Origin: an uncultured Merdimonas sp.
GTDB lineage: Bacteria; Bacillota; Clostridia; Lachnospirales; Lachnospiraceae
NCBI GenBank assembly: GCA_944375725.1
Contig: CALWAZ010000092.1
Span: 1 to 64,000 of the forward strand
Reading direction: 5' to 3'
DNA length: 64,000 nt
Below are positions 59,458-64,000 of the stretch, piece by piece. A model generated the notes under the pieces. It was given only the letters and a program-made list of their open reading frames with translations, ran no database searches and was not told the DNA's origin. The translations under genes and the position numbers were made by a program. Within the stretch, counting starts at the first letter, position 1, and each line of letters begins with the position of its first letter.

Positions 59458-60432
59458 ATGGAAGAAACATTAAAGCTGACAGAAGAATGGGATAAGGTAT
59501 TCCCCAAAAGCAGCAAAGTAAACCACCGCAAGGTAACTTTTCACAACCGCTACGGCATCACTCTGGCTGCCGATTTATATGAGCCGAAGAATCAGGAAGG
59601 AAAACTTCCTGCCCTGGCTGTGTGCGGTCCCTTCGGTGCTGTAAAAGAGCAGTCCTCCGGACTTTACGCCCAGACCATGGCGGAGCGCGGTTATCTGGCC
59701 ATCGCCTTCGACCCCTCCTTTACCGGTGAGAGCGGCGGAACTCCCCGATACATGGCATCTCCGGATATCAATACAGAGGATTTTCAGGCGGCAGTTGATT
59801 TTCTGTCCGTACAGGAAAACGTGGATCCCGAAAAAATCGGTATCATCGGTATCTGCGGCTGGGGCGGCATGGCTCTCAACGCCGCTGCCATCGACACCCG
59901 GCTCAAAGCTTCCGTGGCTTCCACCATGTATGACATGAGCCGTGTCAACGCCAAAGGATATTTTGACGGGGAAGACAGCGAGGAGGCCCGCTATGAAAAG
60001 AGGAAGGCTCTGAACGCCCAGAGAACTGCCGACTACCGGAATGGAACCTATCAGCGCGCCGGCGGCGTGGTGGATCCTGTTCCTGAGGACGCTCCCTTCT
60101 TTGTCAAGGATTATCACGATTACTACAAAACAGCCCGGGGCTACCATAAGCGTTCCCTGAATTCCAACGAAGGCTGGAACACCATCGGATGCATGTCTTT
60201 CCTGAATCAGCCGATTCTCCAGTACAGCAGTGAGATCCGAAGCGCTGTGCTTCTGATTCACGGTGACAAAGCCCACTCCTGCTACTTCAGCAGGGACGCT
60301 TTTCAGAAACTGAAAGGAGACAATAAAGAACTGATGCTGATTCCCGGCGCTGTCCATACCGATCTGTATGACAAAATGGATGTGATTCCCTTTGACAAGA
60401 TAGATGAATTCTTTAAAAAATACCTGAAATAA
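59458..60432 (+). CDS. Alpha/beta hydrolase with cysteine nucleophile (dienelactone hydrolase-like)
   Basis: 324 residues. Alpha/beta-hydrolase fold. The nucleophile elbow reads GICGWGG with Cys133, as in dienelactone hydrolases and the YcjY group, in place of Ser; Asp270 (IHGDKAHS) and His300 (GAVHTDLYD) complete the triad. A cap region (about 165-250) is rich in Tyr/His. Cytoplasmic, no signal. Transcribed from the MerR-type promoter; with the FUSC exporter encoded divergently, it may act on an aromatic or lactone compound that the MerR protein senses. AGGAGG precedes the ATG. Confidence 0.85.
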   Translation: MEETLKLTEEWDKVFPKSSKVNHRKVTFHNRYGITLAADLYEPKNQEGKLPALAVCGPFGAVKEQSSGLYAQTMAERGYLAIAFDPSFTGESGGTPRYMASPDINTEDFQAAVDFLSVQENVDPEKIGIIGICGWGGMALNAAAIDTRLKASVASTMYDMSRVNAKGYFDGEDSEEARYEKRKALNAQRTADYRNGTYQRAGGVVDPVPEDAPFFVKDYHDYYKTARGYHKRSLNSNEGWNTIGCMSFLNQPILQYSSEIRSAVLLIHGDKAHSCYFSRDAFQKLKGDNKELMLIPGAVHTDLYDKMDVIPFDKIDEFFKKYLK

Positions 60433-60462
60433 GACTGTCTGAAACAGACAGCTTTACAGCGG

Positions 60463-60503
60463 CAGTCCCCGGCGCGGCCCATGCCATGGGGACTGTCCTT
60501 TTT
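60463..60503 (+). terminator. Terminator after the alpha/beta hydrolase
   Basis: CAGTCCCC (60463-60470) pairs with GGGGACTG (60488-60495), followed by CCTTTTT. A second small stem CTGTCTG/CAGACAG lies just before it at 60435-60451. Confidence 0.8.
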
Positions 60504-60540
60504 AATTGTTAAAAAATTCTGAAAATTTAAATCCTGTATA

Positions 60541-60569
60541 TTGACATTTTTATTTTTTTGTATTATATT
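60541..60569 (+). promoter_or_regulatory. Sigma-A promoter of the mcsA-clpC unit
   Basis: Perfect -35 TTGACA (60541-60546), 17-base spacer, -10 TATATT (60564-60569). No CtsR heptad repeat (GGTCAAA) is seen near it. Confidence 0.8.
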
Positions 60570-60578
60570 ATTAAAAAC

Positions 60579-60591
60579 TTAACTATTTAAC
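60579..60591 (+). promoter_or_regulatory. TTAAC-N3-TTAAC element over the mcsA-clpC transcription start
   Basis: TTAAC at 60579-60583 and again at 60587-60591, an 8-base period, between the -10 box and the ribosome site. The same element occurs at the marR gene start (63965-63977). Confidence 0.5.
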
Positions 60592-60619
60592 ATTGAATCA
60601 CTTGAAAGAGGTGAATCCT

Positions 60620-60994
60620 ATGCAATGCAGTTTTTGTAAGAAAGAACATGTCGATAAAATTTTTTATATGAATATTGCTGATACCATTTATCAGTTTCCA
60701 ATTTGTAATGAATGCCTGCAGAAGCGGTGGCAGCTGGCCGTATCTGCCGGACAGGCAGACGCGTTTAAGAAAAATACAGGCTGGCGTCCGGGACAGCCGG
60801 AGCCCCGGCACCCGGGAGATCAGCCTTTCCCCGAGCTGGCAGTGGAAGGACTGCGCACACGCCGCAGGCTGAAAGCCTTAAGCTCCCGCCTGGACGAGGC
60901 GGCAAAACTGGAGCATTACGAGGAAGCGGCAAAGCTGCGGGATGATATCGCGACCATAAAAGAAGGAAGGTGCAGCCATGGAAATGAATCTTGA
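60620..60994 (+). CDS. McsA-like protein with zinc cysteines and UVR motif
   Basis: 124 residues, shorter than B. subtilis McsA. One pair of CxxC knuckles is visible (CSFC 3-6 and CNEC 29-32); the second zinc finger of McsA is missing. A C-terminal UvrB/UvrC-type UVR helix hairpin (about 88-120; LDEAAKLEHYEEAAKLRDDIATIKE) can contact ClpC. It overlaps clpC by 17 bases. The arginine kinase McsB and the repressor CtsR are absent here. The ATG at 60620 has AGAGGTG upstream. Confidence 0.8.
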   Translation: MQCSFCKKEHVDKIFYMNIADTIYQFPICNECLQKRWQLAVSAGQADAFKKNTGWRPGQPEPRHPGDQPFPELAVEGLRTRRRLKALSSRLDEAAKLEHYEEAAKLRDDIATIKEGRCSHGNES

Positions 60995-63425
60995 AATGTT
61001 CAGCCAGAAAACAGTAAACCTGTTTCTGACAGCGGTCCGCTTTGCCCTGCGTATGAAGCACCGTTTTATCGGAAGTGAACATCTTCTGTGGGCGCTGGTT
61101 CAGGAGCCTGGACCGGCAGGGCAGGTTTTAAGAGCCGACGGACTTGACCAGACTCTGATAGAAGAATATCTCTGCCAGTATGACTGGGACGCGAAAGCGG
61201 ATGGAGACAGCCTGAGCGTACAGGTCTCCGGGGAGGCGGAACAGATCATCCGCCTTGCTGAGAGCTACGCCCGGAAACGGGAATCCAGACAGATGGAGCC
61301 GGAAGACCTCCTTTATGGAATTCTGAACACGGCTGACTGCGCTGCAGCCCAGCTGATGCTCTCTCTGGAAATGGATCTGGATGAGATCCGGAACAGACTG
61401 GACGCAGAACATGAATCTGTCTATGCGGAAGCCGGAACACCGGAGGAAACTGTCCAGGATGAAAAAAGTGTTCTGGAAAAATACGGCGTAAATATCACGG
61501 AAAAAGCAAGAGAAGGGGCATACGATCCCATGATCGGCCGGGAAGATATTATTGACCGGCTGGTGCAGATTCTCTCCCGCCGGACCAAAAACAATCCTGT
61601 TCTCATCGGCGAGCCGGGTGTGGGCAAGACCGCTGTGGCCGAAGGACTGGCCCAGAGAATTGCGGACGGAAATATTCCGGCAAATCTGAAGAACAGGAAA
61701 ATTATTTCCATGGATCTGGTGGGTATGCTGTCCGGCACACGGTACCGGGGCGATTTTGAAGAGCGGATGAAGCTCTTCCTCAACGAAGCGGAAGGCCAGG
61801 GAGATGTCATTCTCTTTATCGATGAGCTGCATATGATTATGGGTGCCGGAGCGGGCGGCGGCGCCATGGACGCCGCCAACATTCTGAAACCTGTTCTGGC
61901 CCGGGGCAGCCTGCAGGTCATCGGTGCCACCACTCTGCAGGAATACCGCCGCTACATAGAAAAGGACGCTGCCTTTGAGCGGCGCTTCCAGCCGGTGGAG
62001 GTGCCCGAGCCGGATACAGCCGGCGCAGTCAAAATTCTGACCGGGCTGCGCCCAAAATACGAAAGCTTTCACGGGCTGAAAATTACGGATGCCGCGGTGC
62101 GGGCGGCCGTGGAACTGTCTGAACGCTATATTCAGGATCGGTTCCTTCCGGACAAGGCGGTGGATCTGATGGATGAAGCCGCCTCCAGGGTACGCACGAA
62201 GGGCATGACTATTCCGCCCCGGCTGGCCCGCCTGGATCAGGAAATCAAAAAGATCCGCCAGGAAAAAAAGGAAGCGGCAGACAGACAGGACTATGAAAAA
62301 GCTGCTGTTCTGCGGGACAGACAGCTTCAGCTGGAAAAGGAACTGGAGGCCAAACAGGCTGCCTGGCAGAAAAAGCAGGGACATACGGTAGACGCGGAGG
62401 ATATCGCGCAGGTGGTATCTGCCTGGACAAAGATACCGGTAACCATGCTCACCGCCAGTGAAGCGGAAAATCTCCGCTCTCTGGAGGACACGCTCCACAG
62501 CCGTGTCATCGGCCAGGACGAGGCCGTCACCGCGGTGGCCAAGGCCATCCGCCGGGGACGCACCGGTGTCTCCGATCCGGATCGTCCTATCGGCTCTTTC
62601 CTCTTCCTGGGACCTACCGGCGTAGGAAAGACAGAACTTTGCCGGGCACTGGCCCAGACCATGTTTCACAGTGAAGAGGCCATGATCCGGTTTGACATGT
62701 CAGAATACATGGAGCCCTACACAGTTTCAAAACTGATCGGCTCCCCGCCCGGATATGTGGGGCACGAGGAAGGCGGCCAGCTGACAGAAATGGTTCGGAG
62801 AAAGCCCTACAGCATCGTTCTCTTTGATGAAATCGAAAAGGCCCACCCGGATATCTGGAACGCTCTCCTGCAGATTCTGGATGACGGACGGCTCACCGAT
62901 TCCCAGGGGCGGACCGTAAGCTTTAAAAACACCATCATTGTGATGACCTCAAACATCGGCGCCAGGGCAATCACCGGAAAGCAGAACTCTCTGGGATTTA
63001 TACCGGCGGGACAGGATGAAGCAAAACAGCGGGAGGAAAGCATTCGTGAGCGGGTGATGGAAGCCGCCAGACAGACTTTCCGTCCGGAATTTCTGAACCG
63101 TCTGGATGAGATTCTTGTATTCCATCCGCTGAAGCAGGAGGATATGAGCAGGATTGCGGATATCCAGATTCGAAAACTGAAGGAGCGGATGAAGCAGAAA
63201 GGCATTGCTCTGGATGTGGAAGACAGTGTACGGGAGCTTCTCGCAAAGAACGGCTATGACCCCGCGTATGGAGCAAGGCCACTGAAGCGGATTATCCAGT
63301 CCATGCTGCAGAATGCCATCGCTGACCGGCTTTTAGAGGATCAGCCCGGCAGAAAGCAGAAGCTGAAGGCTGACGCAAAAGACGGAAAGGTCGTTGTGAC
63401 CGTCGAAGAAAAAGACCAAGGCTGA
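60978..63425 (+). CDS. clpC: ATP-dependent Clp protease ATPase subunit ClpC
   Basis: 815 residues. Double Clp-N domain (1-145), first AAA+ module (Walker A GEPGVGKT 211-218), a middle region with a UVR motif (DRQDYEKAAVLRDRQLQ), second AAA+ module (FLGPTGVGKTEL; IVLFDEIEKAHPD) and a C-terminal ClpB-D2-small domain. The middle domain is short like that of ClpC, not the long one of ClpB. It unfolds substrates for ClpP. GAAGGAAGG precedes the ATG. Together with the McsA-like gene it forms a two-gene unit. Confidence 0.94.
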   Translation: MEMNLEMFSQKTVNLFLTAVRFALRMKHRFIGSEHLLWALVQEPGPAGQVLRADGLDQTLIEEYLCQYDWDAKADGDSLSVQVSGEAEQIIRLAESYARKRESRQMEPEDLLYGILNTADCAAAQLMLSLEMDLDEIRNRLDAEHESVYAEAGTPEETVQDEKSVLEKYGVNITEKAREGAYDPMIGREDIIDRLVQILSRRTKNNPVLIGEPGVGKTAVAEGLAQRIADGNIPANLKNRKIISMDLVGMLSGTRYRGDFEERMKLFLNEAEGQGDVILFIDELHMIMGAGAGGGAMDAANILKPVLARGSLQVIGATTLQEYRRYIEKDAAFERRFQPVEVPEPDTAGAVKILTGLRPKYESFHGLKITDAAVRAAVELSERYIQDRFLPDKAVDLMDEAASRVRTKGMTIPPRLARLDQEIKKIRQEKKEAADRQDYEKAAVLRDRQLQLEKELEAKQAAWQKKQGHTVDAEDIAQVVSAWTKIPVTMLTASEAENLRSLEDTLHSRVIGQDEAVTAVAKAIRRGRTGVSDPDRPIGSFLFLGPTGVGKTELCRALAQTMFHSEEAMIRFDMSEYMEPYTVSKLIGSPPGYVGHEEGGQLTEMVRRKPYSIVLFDEIEKAHPDIWNALLQILDDGRLTDSQGRTVSFKNTIIVMTSNIGARAITGKQNSLGFIPAGQDEAKQREESIRERVMEAARQTFRPEFLNRLDEILVFHPLKQEDMSRIADIQIRKLKERMKQKGIALDVEDSVRELLAKNGYDPAYGARPLKRIIQSMLQNAIADRLLEDQPGRKQKLKADAKDGKVVVTVEEKDQG

Positions 63426-63503
63426 AAAAAGCCTCTGAAACACAGCCGCTCCGCCGGCTTAACGCCGGCGGAGGTCCAGCTGTATTTCAGAGGCTTTTGC
63501 TTT
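63426..63503. terminator. Bidirectional terminator between clpC and marR
   Basis: Outer arms AAAAGCCTCTGAAA/TTTCAGAGGCTTTT enclose a second GC-rich hairpin (CCGCCGGC/GCCGGCGG); T-runs on both strands. It ends both convergent genes. Confidence 0.93.
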
Positions 63504-63960
63504 ACCCGTTTATATCGTCCGAATTATCAGAGGCGCAGCTGTCAAGCTCCCGGAGAAGCCGTACCAGATGATCCATGTTTTCTTTACCGAAGCGCCCCAG
63601 GATTCCTGACCAGAGCTCCTCATATTTCCCCATAGACTGTTCCGCTACCGCCTTTCCTTCCACTGTGACACGGATGGATACCTTCCGGCGGTCCTTCGGA
63701 TCAATCTCCCGGGTAATGTAATTCTTCTTTTCCAGAGAATTCAGAATATAGGACACCGCCGGCTTTGAAATACAGAGCTTTTTCTGTATCTTCGGCACAT
63801 TGAGATTCATGCAGGGACATTCCCGGCAGCAGGTCCCCGCGATGCTGTCCAGAACCACCATCTCATTGATCTGCATCTCACACTCTGCCGCAAGGGCGGA
63901 TTCCAGTCTGCGGAAAGAATTTATAACGGAAAAAAACTGTTCTCTCAATTCAGTGTCCAT
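63502..63960 (-). CDS. MarR-family transcriptional regulator
   Basis: 152 residues. Winged-helix MarR fold: MNLNVPKIQKKLCISKPAVSYILNSLEKKNYITREIDPKDRRKVSIRVT (50-98), with helical dimer regions at both ends. The cluster CCRECPC (44-50) is a possible redox or metal-sensing site. Convergent with clpC. AAGGGG, the ribosome site, is embedded in the TTAAC repeat, so binding there would block its own expression. No divergent target gene is visible before the window ends. Confidence 0.9.
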   Translation of the reverse strand: MDTELREQFFSVINSFRRLESALAAECEMQINEMVVLDSIAGTCCRECPCMNLNVPKIQKKLCISKPAVSYILNSLEKKNYITREIDPKDRRKVSIRVTVEGKAVAEQSMGKYEELWSGILGRFGKENMDHLVRLLRELDSCASDNSDDING

Positions 63961-63964
63961 ATTG

Positions 63965-63977
63965 TTAACCCCTTAAC
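63965..63977. promoter_or_regulatory. TTAAC-N3-TTAAC element at the marR start
   Basis: TTAAC at 63965-63969 and 63973-63977 (plus-strand sense) with an 8-base period, 5 bases upstream of the marR start codon and overlapping its ribosome site. Probable autoregulatory operator. Confidence 0.5.
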
Positions 63978-64000
63978 TAATAAATCTTTAATAAATTATA

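Noticed and set aside
60570..60619. CtsR operator before mcsA-clpC
   Set aside because: No tandem heptad of the GGTCAAA type; only the TTAAC repeat is present.
61128..62669. 513-codon frame antisense to clpC
   Set aside because: clpC is unmistakable on the plus strand, and the antisense translation shows no domain.
1..64000. CRISPR array, insertion sequence, integrase or prophage
   Set aside because: No regularly spaced direct repeats of 25-40 bases, no transposase or integrase motifs, and no phage structural genes. The GH25 protein is membrane-anchored and is not in a lysis cassette.

Overview
The window looks like chromosomal DNA of a strictly anaerobic, low-oxygen-tolerance Firmicute, most likely a Lachnospiraceae-type Clostridium. 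The reasons are the consistent GGAGG ribosome sites and sigma-A promoters, an F-type flavo-diiron protein, a two-gene minimal SUF (SmsC/SmsB) system, a Liv branched-chain amino-acid transporter, a decarboxylase-type Na+ pump subunit, and a ClpC gene behind a McsA-like gene. No prophage, insertion sequence, integrase or CRISPR array is visible. Most genes lie on the minus strand.

Layout: (1) 0.15-8.1 kb is an arginine-biosynthesis operon, read right to left: argC, a GNAT acetyltransferase, a type I asparaginase, argJ, argB, argD, then a solute-binding protein and a YdcZ-type permease. Two ARG-box-like operators sit upstream of argC, and similar ones precede the distant argG (13.5 kb). (2) 8.2-13.3 kb holds a GH25 lysozyme, rarA, and a divergent pair (nuclease-fold protein and AAA ATPase). 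(3) 14.8-23.3 kb is a two-component system divergent from an operon encoding a lipoprotein, a beta-propeller/solute-binding fusion lipoprotein, two MalF/MalG-type permeases and a HlyD-like adaptor; no ATPase is present. (4) 23.5-28.4 kb is livJ-livHMGF. (5) 28.6-33.9 kb is fprA - MBL hydrolase - NYN/OST-HTH protein - glycogen-debranching enzyme. (6) 34-43 kb carries a MATE exporter, ftsH, and an FtsX-type ABC exporter with its two-component system. (7) 43.2-47.5 kb has a coiled-coil membrane protein, a PPOX protein, a 46-residue OadG-like peptide, OadB, a PflX-like radical SAM protein and a GyrI-like protein. (8) 47.6-52.5 kb is the most unusual part: a cassette of overlapping genes encoding an Mrr-nuclease/STAND NTPase (interrupted by one frameshift), an unknown acidic protein, a KptA-like ADP-ribosyltransferase domain lacking its N-lobe, and a WYL regulator. 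(9) 52.5-59.2 kb has YdcF, SEC-C, SmsB/SmsC, tRNA-Ala(GGC), and a MerR - FUSC - helical protein - phosphoesterase operon. (10) 59.3-64 kb has a MerR-type promoter driving a Cys-nucleophile alpha/beta hydrolase, mcsA-like/clpC, and a MarR regulator.

Regulatory themes can be read directly. Two OmpR-type systems each sit beside a transporter operon whose promoter carries 11-bp-period direct repeats. A MerR-type dyad lies in a 19-bp promoter spacer. A TTAAC-N3-TTAAC element occurs both at the marR start codon and downstream of the mcsA-clpC -10 box. The best candidate for an undescribed system is the Mrr-STAND / unknown / KptA-like / WYL cassette at 47.6-52.5 kb. Start codons below were chosen by ribosome-binding sites and differ from the longest open frame in many genes. 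All functional calls rest on reading motifs by eye; no database search was possible.
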